64,000 nt of DNA from JAWRCU01 sp033542235. GTDB taxonomy: Bacteria; Pseudomonadota; Alphaproteobacteria; Rhizobiales; Rhizobiaceae. Made by a program: the position numbers and the translations under genes. The notes beneath the pieces are model-generated. The model saw nothing but the letters and a program-made list of their open reading frames with translations. It was not told the origin of the DNA and did no database searches. The first letter of the stretch is position 1. Each line of letters opens with the position of its first letter. Location of the stretch: assembly GCF_033542235.1 (NCBI RefSeq), contig NZ_JAWRCU010000014.1, forward strand, positions 1 to 64,000, written 5' to 3'. Positions 51,675-60,571 of this stretch are shown here, piece after piece.

Positions 51675-53129
51675 ATGCCCGAACAGAAGATCTTCGCCGG
51701 TCCTCGCATTCGCCGCATTCGCAACGGCAAGGGCCTCACCCAAACGGCGATGGCCGAAGGGCTCGGCATCTCGCCGTCCTACCTCAACCTGATCGAGCGC
51801 AATCAGCGGCCGCTGACCGTGCAACTCATTCTGAAGCTGGCCGCCGTATACGAAATCGATCCAAAAGAGCTGCAGGGCGAGGCGCAAAGCTCCGTCGCCG
51901 CGCTGAAGGAGGTCTTCTCCGATCCTTTGCTCCTGGGTGAACTGCCGGGCGACCAGGAACTGATCGAAGTCGCGGAAGCCGCGCCTAACGCGGCAGCAGC
52001 AGTCATCAAGCTCTACCGGGCCTATCGCGAGCAGGCTGGCCGGCTTTCCGATCTCTCCGACCTGCTCGTCCGCGAGGGGCGCGCAACCGCGCTCTCCGGC
52101 GCGCGACTGCCGGTCGACGAGGTGCGCGAGACCTTCGAGCGAAGGCCGAACCATTTCGCTTCGCTCGAGGATGAGGCGGAGTCTTTCATCTCGCTGCTCG
52201 ATCCCGGCGACGACCTGTCCGGCGCGCTGAAGGCCTGGCTGAGGCGGGAGTTCGGCATCACGGTTCGCGTGCTCCCTGCCGCCACCATGCCCAACTGGCG
52301 CCGCCGCTACGATCGTCACTCGCAGCGCCTCTTCGTCTCCGAGCGCCTGTCGCCTTTCGACCAGCTGCGCGAGGTCGCCATGGAGGCGTGCCTGATCAGG
52401 ATGCGGGTCGCGATCGCCGCCGAGATCGAGGCGCTGAAGCTGTCGTCGGACGAGGCTCGCCGGCTCGCCCGTTTCGAGCTCGCCCGCTACGCCGCGCATG
52501 CGCTGATGATGCCCTACCAGCCGTTCCTCGCGGCCGCGGTTCGCTCGCGCTACGACATCGATGTGCTGCGCTCGCGCTTCGGCGTTTCTTTCGAGCAGGC
52601 GGCCAACCGGCTCACCATGCTCAGCCGGCCGGGCAGCAGCGGCATTCCTTTTTTCATGCTGGAGGTCGACAACGCCGGCAACCGCTTCCGCCGCGCCGGC
52701 GCGCAAGGCTTCCCACAGGCCCGCTTCGGCGGCGGCTGCCCGAAGCTGCCGCTGCATGCCGCCTTCTCCCAGCCCGGGCAGATCCTTGTGGAGGCCATCG
52801 AGATGCCGGACGGCGCGGAATTCCTGTGTGTTGCACGGACGCTCGAGGGCCCGCAAGGCGCCTTCGCCGAACGGCCGCGGCGCACGGCAATGCTGCTTGC
52901 CTGCGACATCTCTTTCATGGACGAGGTCGTCTATCGCGCTGCCTTGCCGGCCGGAATGAGCGCTTCGGGGCAATCGGCGGGGGGCGGCCCGTCGGGCTCC
53001 ACGCCCGTCGGTCCGGCCTGCCGGGTCTGCGAGCGCGTCGGCTGTCTTGCCCGCGCCGAGCCGCCTCTCACCCGACCGCTCGGCCTCGACGAGATGGCGA
53101 CGGGGCTGAGCGCCTTCGACTTTCAGTAG
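51675..53129 (+). CDS. XRE-family short-chain fatty-acid/glyoxylate regulator (RamB/ScfR-like)
   Basis: This 484-residue protein has an N-terminal XRE helix-turn-helix (TQTAMAEGLGISPSYLNLIE). A long IrrE/ImmA-like and acyl-sensing C-terminal region follows, with cysteine-rich VGPACRVCERVGCLARAEPP near the end. This architecture is that of RamB and ScfR, which control acetate and propionate/glyoxylate genes. Divergent placement from aceA supports that target. The ATG at 51675 gives an N-terminus (MPEQKIFAGPRIRRIR) typical of the family; the upstream frame to 51612 is not. Confidence 0.88.
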   Translation: MPEQKIFAGPRIRRIRNGKGLTQTAMAEGLGISPSYLNLIERNQRPLTVQLILKLAAVYEIDPKELQGEAQSSVAALKEVFSDPLLLGELPGDQELIEVAEAAPNAAAAVIKLYRAYREQAGRLSDLSDLLVREGRATALSGARLPVDEVRETFERRPNHFASLEDEAESFISLLDPGDDLSGALKAWLRREFGITVRVLPAATMPNWRRRYDRHSQRLFVSERLSPFDQLREVAMEACLIRMRVAIAAEIEALKLSSDEARRLARFELARYAAHALMMPYQPFLAAAVRSRYDIDVLRSRFGVSFEQAANRLTMLSRPGSSGIPFFMLEVDNAGNRFRRAGAQGFPQARFGGGCPKLPLHAAFSQPGQILVEAIEMPDGAEFLCVARTLEGPQGAFAERPRRTAMLLACDISFMDEVVYRAALPAGMSASGQSAGGGPSGSTPVGPACRVCERVGCLARAEPPLTRPLGLDEMATGLSAFDFQ

Positions 53130-53130
53130 T

Positions 53131-53814
53131 TCAAGCTGCCTTCCGCCTTCTCACCAGCACGCCGTCCTTCGCCTGCAGGAATCGCATCAGCCGTTCTTGA
53201 AAATCCTCCACGACAGCCGAACGCACCGAGGGGCGCGCGGCAAGGGCCTTGCGCCATGCCGTCAGTTTCGGTTTGCCGACTAACATTCCGACCTGGCCTA
53301 GCCTGTCGAACGCGTCAAAATATCGGAACACCGGCGCAAAGATGACGTCGACGAGGCTGAAGCGCTTGCCGGAGAAGAACGGGCCGTCCGTCAGTTCCTC
53401 CTCGATCCTGGCAAACATTGCGTCGATTCCCACGCGCTCCTTCTCGAATACGGCCTCGTCCGTCGCCGAATAGAGGCGACCGATCGCGTTGAGCACCTGC
53501 GAGCCGCACTCGATCCAACCGCGGTGGCGGGCGCGTTCGAGCGGTTCGGCGGGATGCAGCGAACAATCCGTGGTCTCCTCCAGATATTCCAGGATGACGG
53601 CGGATTCGAAGATGCTGGTCTCGTGGCCCTTGGCATCCCTGACGACCAGCACCGGCACCTTGCCGAGCGGTGATATTTTCCCGAACCAGCTCGGCTTGTC
53701 CGAGAGATCGATCCATACCCGCTCGAACGGGACCTGCTTCTCGGCAAGCGCGATCGCGGCCCGCTGCACATAGGGGCAGAGATGATGGCTGATAAGCGTG
53801 AGCGAAGGCTGCAT
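53131..53814 (-). CDS. glutathione S-transferase-like protein
   Basis: This 227-residue protein has an N-terminal thioredoxin-like domain (LISHHLCPYVQRAAIAL, and SPLGKVPVLVV with the cis-proline) and a C-terminal all-helical domain. The ATG at 53814 lies one base after the stop of the Rieske gene, with GGGGAGAG just ahead, so the two are co-translated. The cysteine in CPYV suggests a thiol-transferase (omega/lambda-like) rather than a conjugating enzyme. It forms the divergent partner operon of the MarR gene. Confidence 0.88.
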   Translation of the reverse strand: MQPSLTLISHHLCPYVQRAAIALAEKQVPFERVWIDLSDKPSWFGKISPLGKVPVLVVRDAKGHETSIFESAVILEYLEETTDCSLHPAEPLERARHRGWIECGSQVLNAIGRLYSATDEAVFEKERVGIDAMFARIEEELTDGPFFSGKRFSLVDVIFAPVFRYFDAFDRLGQVGMLVGKPKLTAWRKALAARPSVRSAVVEDFQERLMRFLQAKDGVLVRRRKAA

Positions 53815-53815
53815 G

Positions 53816-54121
53816 TCACTCTCCCCAGACATAGTTGACGTCGCCGTTCTCGACCCGGCTCGACAGGAACATCAGCTGCGCATCCTTGCGCGCCGGGCCG
53901 CCTGTCGCCCTGCCGCTGTCCATATCGTAGCTCGCGCCGTGCCAGGGGCAGACGAACGAGCCGTCCTTGCATTCCAGCGGCCCGCCGAAATGTACGCAGA
54001 CATTTGCCGCCACCCGAATGCGGCCACCGCTTCTGTAGACGTGAACCTCGCGCCCGAAGAAGGGCAGCACGATGCTGCCGCTCTCCGGCACGTCGCTTTC
54101 CGCACAAAGCCGATGTCGCAT
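53816..54121 (-). CDS. Rieske [2Fe-2S] ferredoxin-like protein
   Basis: This 101-residue protein has the Rieske pair CVHFGGP (C-x-H) and CPWHGASYD (C-x-x-H) binding a 2Fe-2S cluster. It has no oxygenase domain, so it is an electron carrier. With the GST it forms a two-gene unit under the divergent MarR protein, perhaps for reductive detoxification of electrophiles. Confidence 0.9.
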   Translation of the reverse strand: MRHRLCAESDVPESGSIVLPFFGREVHVYRSGGRIRVAANVCVHFGGPLECKDGSFVCPWHGASYDMDSGRATGGPARKDAQLMFLSSRVENGDVNYVWGE

Positions 54122-54136
54122 GGGAATCTCCTATCA

Positions 54137-54196
54137 ATGCATTCGCATAAAAATTAGATGCACTTGCATGCATTGTCAAGATTGATGCACTTGCAT
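54137..54196. promoter_or_regulatory. three candidate MarR operators in the divergent gap
   Basis: ATGCATTCGCAT (54137-54148), ATGCACTTGCAT (54158-54169) and ATGCACTTGCAT (54185-54196) share an ATGCA-NN-TGCAT palindrome. The first two are 21 bases apart, two helical turns. They lie between the start codons of the divergent Rieske and MarR genes. Confidence 0.6.
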
Positions 54197-54217
54197 GAAA
54201 ATGGTAGAGGCAAAAGC

Positions 54218-54658
54218 ATGACGGAAGACAGAAAACTCGAAGAACTCGAGATCATCGCGTGGGCGCGGCTCCTGAAAGTCTCGACCAGGCTCCTCGATGT
54301 GGTCGAGCGCGAACTGAAGGCGGCCGGCCTGCCGCAGCTTGCCTGGTATGACGCACTGCTCGAATTGCATCGGGCCGGGGAGGCGGGCCTGCGTCCGGCC
54401 GACCTTCAGAAGGAGATGCTCCTGCCGCAGTACAATGTTTCGCGCCTGATCGACCGCCTGGAAGGGGCGGGCTATGCCGTGCGCATCCCGCATCCGGAGG
54501 ATGGTCGGGGACAGGTGCTGCAGATCACGGAGGCCGGCAGGGTGCTGATCAGGCGTATGTGGCGTGTCTATCGCAGGACGGTCGCCGAAAACTTCGCCTC
54601 GAAGCTTGGCAAGGGCGATGCCGGCAGGCTGGCAGAGCTGCTGAAGCCGTTGCTCTAA
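54218..54658 (+). CDS. MarR-family transcriptional regulator
   Basis: This 146-residue winged-helix protein (RPADLQKEMLLPQYNVSRLI, then RLEGAGYAVRIPHPEDGRGQ, the typical MarR wing) starts at ATG 54218 with TAGAGG upstream. The family usually represses a divergent gene and itself and is released by phenolic or oxidising compounds. Here the divergent target is the Rieske-GST pair. The ATGCA-NN-TGCAT sites in the gap are its likely binding sites. It converges with the quinone-reductase gene, with a 4-base overlap at the stop codons. Confidence 0.9.
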   Translation: MTEDRKLEELEIIAWARLLKVSTRLLDVVERELKAAGLPQLAWYDALLELHRAGEAGLRPADLQKEMLLPQYNVSRLIDRLEGAGYAVRIPHPEDGRGQVLQITEAGRVLIRRMWRVYRRTVAENFASKLGKGDAGRLAELLKPLL

Positions 54659-55632
54659 CCCACATCCAGAACGACGTTGCCGACGACCTTGCCGGCCTCG
54701 ACAGCTTCATGCGCGGCGGCGATGTCGCGCAACGGGAAGCGCGCGCCGATGCTGTGCTTCAAGCTGCCGTCCCTGAGCATGACGGTGAGCTCTTCGATCG
54801 CGGCGCGGCGATCCTCCGGCTTGAGTTCGTAGATCAGGAACAGCTTGAGCGCATAGCTGTTCCACAGCATAGCCTGGAACGAGAGCGGGATGTCGCCGGC
54901 GACGTTCGACCCGTAGCACACGATGGTGCCATGCGCCCTGACGACGTTCTCGGCTATCAGATGCGCGGATGTCGAGAAGTCCATATCGACGATGCCGTCC
55001 ACCCCTTCGTCGCGCGTCAGCTCTTTTACGACCTTGGCGACATCCTTCTTCTTGTAATCGATGACGAAGTCGGCGCCGCCGTTGCGTGCATGGTCGGCCT
55101 TCTCGGCCGACGCCGTGCCGATCACGCGGGCGCCGCGCAGCTTGGCGATCTGTGTCACATAGTGGCCGACTGCCGAGCCGGCGCCCGTGACAAGCAGCGT
55201 CTTGCCGGCGATAGGACCGTGCAGACGCACCGCTTGCAGCGCGGTCAGCGCCGGGATGCCGAGGCATGCCCCGGAGGGGGAATCCACGCGACCCGGCAGC
55301 GTCACCGCCTGGTCTGCCGCCAGGCAGATGAATTCCGCGGCCGTTCCGAAAGGCCGCTTCCACTGCGCGTTCCAGAGCCAGACCCGCTCGCCGATCCGCC
55401 CGTGCTCGACGCCCTGGCCGACGGACTCGATTATGCCCGCGCCGTCGCTGTGCGGAATGATCCGCGGCCAGTTCAGCGGGCGCCCGCGTCGGCTCTTCAC
55501 ATCCGAGGGATTCACGCCGGATGTCGTCACCTTGACCCGCACTTCTCCCGGGCCGGGCTCGGGCGCGTCCATCTCGCCTACCATCAGCACCGCGCGCGCC
55601 TTGCCGTTGCGTTCATACCAGGCTGCCTTCAT
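54655..55632 (-). CDS. NADPH:quinone reductase-like MDR oxidoreductase
   Basis: This 325-residue medium-chain dehydrogenase/reductase has the GroES-like N-terminus (MKAAWYERNGKA) and the VNPSDVKSRRG and IPHSDGAG segments. The Rossmann motif VTGAGSAVGHYVTQIAKLRG is present. It lacks the zinc ligands of alcohol dehydrogenases, as in quinone reductases (QOR). It reduces quinones or enones with NADPH. It is convergent with marR and lies close to the redox unit, so shared regulation is possible. Confidence 0.85.
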   Translation of the reverse strand: MKAAWYERNGKARAVLMVGEMDAPEPGPGEVRVKVTTSGVNPSDVKSRRGRPLNWPRIIPHSDGAGIIESVGQGVEHGRIGERVWLWNAQWKRPFGTAAEFICLAADQAVTLPGRVDSPSGACLGIPALTALQAVRLHGPIAGKTLLVTGAGSAVGHYVTQIAKLRGARVIGTASAEKADHARNGGADFVIDYKKKDVAKVVKELTRDEGVDGIVDMDFSTSAHLIAENVVRAHGTIVCYGSNVAGDIPLSFQAMLWNSYALKLFLIYELKPEDRRAAIEELTVMLRDGSLKHSIGARFPLRDIAAAHEAVEAGKVVGNVVLDVG

Positions 55633-55793
55633 AGTCGAGCCTCCTCGATCTTCTTTTTTATGCAGCGGCGGAACGGAGCCGGCGCTGCCCGCCGGTCTGG
55701 TGCCGCTTCCGAAGCTATTGAATCCTAAATAAGTTTATCGATCGCAAGTATTCCAAGTTAACGGGTGGTTGACGGTCGGATACCAACTTCGTG

Positions 55794-56669
55794 TCACGCT
55801 TCGCCGATCGGCCTCTCGCCGGCAAAAAGCGCGGCATGCGCGGTGACGAGCGCGACGATCCGGTCGATCACGGCCCGCACGTCGGGGCGATGGCGATCGT
55901 CATTATGCATGACCAGCCACTGGTCTTCGCGAAGCTCGGGGATCTCGTCGCCGGCGCGCTCCAGCAGCGGATCCCGGTCGCCGGCAAAGCAGGGCAGCAC
56001 GCTCTTTCCGACTCCCGAGCGGATCAGGTCGTAAAGCGTGCGCGGCGTGTTCGCCCAGGCGCTGATCGTCACGTCCGAACGCGAATTCACCCATCGCGCC
56101 GATCTGGTTATAGCGTCCTGCGGCGCGATGGCCACCCAGTCGTCCCGTCCTGCCATGGCCTGGTTGCGCGCCCGAAATGGCGCGTAGGCGACCGGCACGG
56201 TACGGCGCGAGGCGAGGTTGGCACCTTCGGCCGGCCCGTTGCGGATGCCGATCTCGACCTCGCGGTGGCCGATGTCGAGCCGAGCCTCGGTCGTCTTGAA
56301 CGCGATCCGGAAGGGATCGTCAGGCGTCCACAGGCGCGAGAAGTTTTCTGCGAAGAAATTTGCCGTCCATGTGCCGGCCGAAATGCGAACCGCCGAACGC
56401 TGTCCGCCTGTCGCCAGCCAGTCCTCGATCGGGCGCGCGCCGGCCTCCATGACAAGTACCTTGCCAAGCAGTGTGCGGCCGTCGTCGGTGAGATCGTAGC
56501 CGCTCTGGCGCCTGACGAAGAGAGGCCGGGCAACCGCGCGCTCGAGCGCGACCATGCGCCTCCCGATCGTGGCCGGGCTGAGCCCGAGCTCCGCGGCCGC
56601 GGCAGATAGGCCTCCGCCCCGGGCCACATGGATGAAGAGCTTCAAGTCCTCCCAGTCCGCGTTTTTCAT
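55794..56669 (-). CDS. LysR-family transcriptional regulator
   Basis: This 291-residue protein has the N-terminal winged helix (DLKLFIHVARGGGLSAAAAE, then LGLSPATIGRRMVALER) and a C-terminal effector-binding domain. It is divergent from the small ORF at 56759, only 89 bases away. LysR proteins usually activate the divergent neighbour, which would make the small ORF or the transporter beyond it a possible target. Confidence 0.9.
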   Translation of the reverse strand: MKNADWEDLKLFIHVARGGGLSAAAAELGLSPATIGRRMVALERAVARPLFVRRQSGYDLTDDGRTLLGKVLVMEAGARPIEDWLATGGQRSAVRISAGTWTANFFAENFSRLWTPDDPFRIAFKTTEARLDIGHREVEIGIRNGPAEGANLASRRTVPVAYAPFRARNQAMAGRDDWVAIAPQDAITRSARWVNSRSDVTISAWANTPRTLYDLIRSGVGKSVLPCFAGDRDPLLERAGDEIPELREDQWLVMHNDDRHRPDVRAVIDRIVALVTAHAALFAGERPIGEA

Positions 56670-56758
56670 TTTTGAACGATATGGCGCGTTTTTGATCGGT
56701 TCAAGGGCTGAAAGTTGCTTGCTATCTTTGCGAAATCGAAAACACGGGAGGTGCTGCC

Positions 56759-56911
56759 ATGATGGACCACCTGATGGTTTGGGCGCTTGTGCACAGCGAA
56801 ATCGCGCGACGCAGGCCCAAACTGCCGGCTTGCGACGACGAATTTTACCGCGGCGGCTTCTATGGCGGGGAGGGTGCCTGGCTCTGGCCGGGCATGAGGC
56901 GGTATCGCTGA
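56759..56911 (+). CDS. small 50-residue protein divergent from the LysR gene
   Basis: ATG 56759 behind GGGAGGTG (six bases spacing) opens a 50-residue frame: MMDHLMVWALVHSEIARRRP...DDEFYRGGFYGGEGAWLWPG, ending with a stop at 56909-56911. It lies in the LysR intergenic region and is the only frame with a good ribosome binding site there. Codon use is not unlike that of its neighbours. No family is recognised. It could be a real small protein under LysR control. Confidence 0.45.
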   Translation: MMDHLMVWALVHSEIARRRPKLPACDDEFYRGGFYGGEGAWLWPGMRRYR

Positions 56912-56934
56912 AACCGAGCAGGAGAGCGAACAGT

Positions 56935-56980
56935 GAGTAGCGAATAGCGAATAGGGCCCCCTACTCGCTACTCGCTATTT
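56935..56980. repeat. octamer-repeat hairpin (TAGCGAA type)
   Basis: GAGTAGCGAATAGCGAATAG and the inverse CTACTCGCTACTCGCTATTT pair almost fully, giving a stem of about 20 base pairs (mismatches and G-T pairs aside) around CCC. It lies just after the small ORF. The 8-base unit AGCGAATA differs from GGGCAATA at 47046 but follows the same design. Confidence 0.6.
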
Positions 56981-57102
56981 GCTTCCATGTGCCATAACGG
57001 GATTGCGGGGCTGGATCACGCCAGGAAAGGCGGCATTGATTAGTCGAGACTGAAAGAGTCGCCGGCACCCGGCGGCGATCGGGACGTGACGGCCACCGGA
57101 TT

Positions 57103-58062
57103 ATGAGTGAGACGACCGCCAGACAGGAAGTGTCGCCAGCGGCCGCTGCATCTTCCGAGCGCTCCGATAAGATCGGCATCGTGCTCGTCTGCCTTTCCGC
57201 GATAATCTGGAGCTTCGGCGGGACCATCGCGCGCTTCATCGAGGCGCCCGACAGCTGGACTGTCGTGTTCTGGCGCTCCGTCTGGGCGGCGGCCTTCCTC
57301 ATCGCCTTCATGGCGTGGCGCAATGGCTGGCGCGGGATGGTGGGGCTCTTCACCGGCATGGGCATTCCAGGGATCCTGGTTTCGCTGGGCTTCGCCACTG
57401 CGTCGACGTCATTCATCGTCGCACTGGCCTATACGACGGTCGCCAACATCCTTTTGATGCAGGCCGGTGTGCCGCTGATTGCAGCGCTGATCGCCTGGGT
57501 GGTGTTTCGCGAGTCCGTCGGGCCGGCGACCTGGGCGGCGATAGCGGCCGTCATCTGCGGCGTCGCGATCATGGTGTCGGAATCCTTCCAAGGCGACGTG
57601 TCGCCGATCGGCGACGGCCTAGCACTGCTGATTGCGGTCGCCATCGCCACCGCGACGGTGATCACCCGCCGCTACTCTCACGTCCGCATGACACCGGCGA
57701 CCTGCCTCGGCACAATCATCGCCGCTCTCTTCGCTCTCTCTCAGGCGGGGACGCTCTGGGTTTCAGCGCCCGATACGGGTTTCCTGTTCGTCTTCGGCGC
57801 GGTCAATCTCGGGCTGGGGCTCGCATGCTTTGCCTCCGGCGCGCGGCTGATACCGGCCGCACTTGCCGCGCTGCTCGGCACGCTGGAGCCGGTGCTCGGG
57901 CCTATCTGGGTTTGGCTGGTCCATGACGAGATTCCTTCGGGCCGCACGATCCTGGGCGGCACGGTAGTGTTTGTCGCCCTGATCGTTCACCTTGCGCTGG
58001 AGTTCCGCCGCCAGCAGCGGCCCGCGCGGCCGGGGACCACCGGCATTCCCACTCCGAACTAG
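57103..58062 (+). CDS. DMT-family (EamA) transporter
   Basis: This 319-residue inner-membrane protein has ten hydrophobic segments in two EamA repeats (IGIVLVCLSAIIWSFGGT... and ...GDGLALLIAVAIATATVI). Such proteins export amino acids, metabolites or drugs. The direction and substrate are unknown. The ATG at 57103 has only a weak ribosome binding site. A CGCCGG/CCGGCG hairpin (57060-57074) lies just upstream. Confidence 0.88.
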   Translation: MSETTARQEVSPAAAASSERSDKIGIVLVCLSAIIWSFGGTIARFIEAPDSWTVVFWRSVWAAAFLIAFMAWRNGWRGMVGLFTGMGIPGILVSLGFATASTSFIVALAYTTVANILLMQAGVPLIAALIAWVVFRESVGPATWAAIAAVICGVAIMVSESFQGDVSPIGDGLALLIAVAIATATVITRRYSHVRMTPATCLGTIIAALFALSQAGTLWVSAPDTGFLFVFGAVNLGLGLACFASGARLIPAALAALLGTLEPVLGPIWVWLVHDEIPSGRTILGGTVVFVALIVHLALEFRRQQRPARPGTTGIPTPN

Positions 58063-58192
58063 ACTGTTGCGGGACATTGTTTCCGATTGGCGTCAGCCCC
58101 CGCGATCACGCCCTTCAGCGCGCAATGCCGCACTGCGGAATTCGAGCTTGTCGCTTCAAAAAAAGGCCAATAGGCTGGCGTCAAACCCGGCC

Positions 58193-58222
58193 GCGAAGGA
58201 CCGCTGCGCGAAGGACCGCTGT
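58193..58222. repeat. 15-base tandem repeat in the potF leader
   Basis: GCGAAGGACCGCTGC is repeated twice (58193-58207 and 58208-58222, last base T), about 37 bases before the potF start. It may be a chance duplication or a regulatory spacer. Confidence 0.4.
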
Positions 58223-58258
58223 GCGAGTCGGGACGTGCAACAAACAGAGGAGAACTCC

Positions 58259-59359
58259 ATGATTCGTAAGGCGCTTTTGCTCTCGGCCGCGCCGCTGCTG
58301 GCTGCGACTGTCGCCTTTTCCGCCCATGCCCAGGAAAAGGTCGTCAACGTCTACAACTGGTCGGATTATATCGACCCCTCGATCATCGAGGACTTCACCA
58401 AGGAGACCGGCATCAAGGTCACCTATGACGTCTACGACTCTAATGAAATCCTCGAAACGAAGCTTCTGGCAGGCGGCAGCGGTTATGATGTGGTCGTGCC
58501 GACGGCGAGCCCCTTCATGGCCCGGCAGATCGAGGCAGGCGTCTACCAGAAGCTCGACAAGTCGAAGCTTCCCAACCTTTCCAACATGTGGGACGTCATT
58601 ACCGAGCGGACCGCCAAGTACGACCCGGGCAACGAATACTCCGTCAATTACATGTGGGGCACGGTCGGCCTCGGCTACAACACCAAGAAGGTGTCCGACG
58701 CGCTCGGCGTCGAAGTGATCGACAGCTGGGATGTCTTCTTCGATCCCGAGAAGCTGAAGAAGCTCGCCGACTGCGGCGTCTACGTGCTGGATTCGCCGAC
58801 CGACATCCTGCCGATCACGCTGAAGTATCTTGGGCTCGATCCCGAGAGCAAGTCGCCGGACGATCTCGCCAAGGCCGAAGAGGCGCTGATGAAGGTGCGG
58901 CCCTACATCCGCAAATTCCATTCGTCGGAATACATCAACGCACTGGCCAACGGCGACATCTGCCTCGCGATAGGCTGGTCCGGCGACGTATTCCAGGCAC
59001 GTGACCGTGCCGCCGAAGCCGATCAGGGCGTGACCATAGATTTCGCGATCCCGAAAGAGGGCGCGGAAATGTGGTTCGACCAGATGGCGATCCCGGCCGA
59101 TGCCAAGCATGTCGACGAGGCGCATGCTTTCATCAACTATATGATGAAGCCCGAAGTGGCGGCCAAGGCGACCAACTACGTCTTCTACTCCAACGGCAAC
59201 AAGGCCTCGCAGCAGTTCATCGACAAGGAGATCCTCGACGACCCGGCCATCTATCCGGACGAGGCGACGCTCCAGAAGCTGTTCACCGTGTCCCCCTTGG
59301 ACCCGAAGACGCAGCGCCTCGTCACGCGGACCTGGACGAAGATCGTCACCGGCCAGTGA
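58259..59359 (+). CDS. potF: putrescine ABC transporter substrate-binding protein
   Basis: This 366-residue protein has a signal peptide (MIRKALLLSAAPLLAATVAF, cleaved after AHA) and the PotD/PotF fold. VYNWSDYIDPSIIEDFTKE near the N-terminus and the GWSGDVFQARD segment are typical of polyamine binding. It captures putrescine or a similar polyamine in the periplasm. AGAGGAG lies seven bases before ATG 58259. It is the first gene of the potFGHI unit. Confidence 0.92.
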   Translation: MIRKALLLSAAPLLAATVAFSAHAQEKVVNVYNWSDYIDPSIIEDFTKETGIKVTYDVYDSNEILETKLLAGGSGYDVVVPTASPFMARQIEAGVYQKLDKSKLPNLSNMWDVITERTAKYDPGNEYSVNYMWGTVGLGYNTKKVSDALGVEVIDSWDVFFDPEKLKKLADCGVYVLDSPTDILPITLKYLGLDPESKSPDDLAKAEEALMKVRPYIRKFHSSEYINALANGDICLAIGWSGDVFQARDRAAEADQGVTIDFAIPKEGAEMWFDQMAIPADAKHVDEAHAFINYMMKPEVAAKATNYVFYSNGNKASQQFIDKEILDDPAIYPDEATLQKLFTVSPLDPKTQRLVTRTWTKIVTGQ

Positions 59360-59419
59360 TCCAGGGCCTGGGCGATTATTCGCCCGGGCTTCGTCCTTTG
59401 GGGAAAGGCGGCGAGGGAC

Positions 59420-60562
59420 ATGCAATCGCTTGGCAGCATCCGCAGGAGCTTCGCGCCGTGGACCGATTCGGCGGCGAAGCCTTACATCTCCTTCGATAAA
59501 GTCACGAAGAAGTTCGGTGACTTCACTGCCGTCAACGACCTCTCGCTCGGGATCTATGAGCGCGAGTTCTTTGCCCTCCTCGGTGCGTCGGGCTGCGGCA
59601 AGTCCACCCTTCTCAGGATGCTCGCCGGCTTCGACGAGCCGACTGCCGGCCGCATTCTGCTCGACGGACAGGACCTGAAGGGCATCCCGCCCTACAGGCG
59701 GCCGGTCAACATGATGTTCCAGTCCTACGCACTGTTTCCGCATATGACCGTGGAAGCCAATATCGCCTTCGGCCTGAAGCAGGAAGGCATGCCGAAGCCT
59801 GACATCGAGAAGCGCGTCAAGGAGATGCTGGAGCTCGTGAAGCTCGAGCCTTTCGCCAAGCGCAAGCCGCATCAGCTTTCGGGTGGCCAGCGCCAGCGTG
59901 TTGCGCTGGCGCGTTCCGTCGCCAAGCGCCCCAAGGTGCTGCTCCTCGACGAGCCGCTCGGCGCGCTCGACAAGAAGCTGCGCGAGCAGACGCAGTTCGA
60001 GCTCATGGACCTGCAGCAGGAACTCGGCCTGACCTTCATCATCGTCACTCACGACCAGGAAGAGGCGATGACCATGGCCGACCGCATCGCCATCATGGAC
60101 AAGGGCATGGTGATGCAGGTGGCGACGCCCGCCGAGATCTACGAGGCGCCGGCTTCGCGTTTCATCGCCGATTTCGTCGGCTCCGTGAACATGTTCGAAG
60201 GCAAGCTCATGGCGCGCGAGAACGGCAGCGCCACGATCGACGGCGGCAACGGCTTCACCATTCGCGCAGACAATGTCGGCGAGGCCAGGAACGGCAACAC
60301 GGTCTGGTTCGCGGTGCGGCCGGAGAAGATCAAGGTCTCGTCCAAGCGGCCGCAGGATGCCACGGCCAACGCCGTCGAAGGCGAGATCTGGGACATCGCC
60401 TATCTTGGCGACATGACCCTCTATCACGTGCGGCTGGACGACGGGCGCATGGTCCGCACCAGCGTCGTCAACAGCCAGCGCGTCACCGAGGACCCGCTGA
60501 CCTGGCACGATCGGGCGTGGATATCGTTCCGGTCGGATGCCGGCGTGGTCCTGACGAGATAG
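59420..60562 (+). CDS. potG: putrescine ABC transporter ATP-binding protein
   Basis: This 380-residue ATPase has Walker A GASGCGKST, signature LSGGQRQR and Walker B LLLDEPLGALD. A C-terminal TOBE-like regulatory domain follows (NTVWFAVRPEKIKVS, then VEGEIWDIAYLGD). It powers polyamine import. It is 60 bases after potF and 9 bases before potH. Confidence 0.95.
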   Translation: MQSLGSIRRSFAPWTDSAAKPYISFDKVTKKFGDFTAVNDLSLGIYEREFFALLGASGCGKSTLLRMLAGFDEPTAGRILLDGQDLKGIPPYRRPVNMMFQSYALFPHMTVEANIAFGLKQEGMPKPDIEKRVKEMLELVKLEPFAKRKPHQLSGGQRQRVALARSVAKRPKVLLLDEPLGALDKKLREQTQFELMDLQQELGLTFIIVTHDQEEAMTMADRIAIMDKGMVMQVATPAEIYEAPASRFIADFVGSVNMFEGKLMARENGSATIDGGNGFTIRADNVGEARNGNTVWFAVRPEKIKVSSKRPQDATANAVEGEIWDIAYLGDMTLYHVRLDDGRMVRTSVVNSQRVTEDPLTWHDRAWISFRSDAGVVLTR

Positions 60563-60571
60563 GGCTGTTTC

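Noticed and set aside
58181..60508. 775-residue minus-strand ORF opposite potF and potG
   Set aside because: It is antisense to clear ABC transporter genes, has low-complexity His/Arg/Asp-rich sequence and matches no family; a by-product of high GC.
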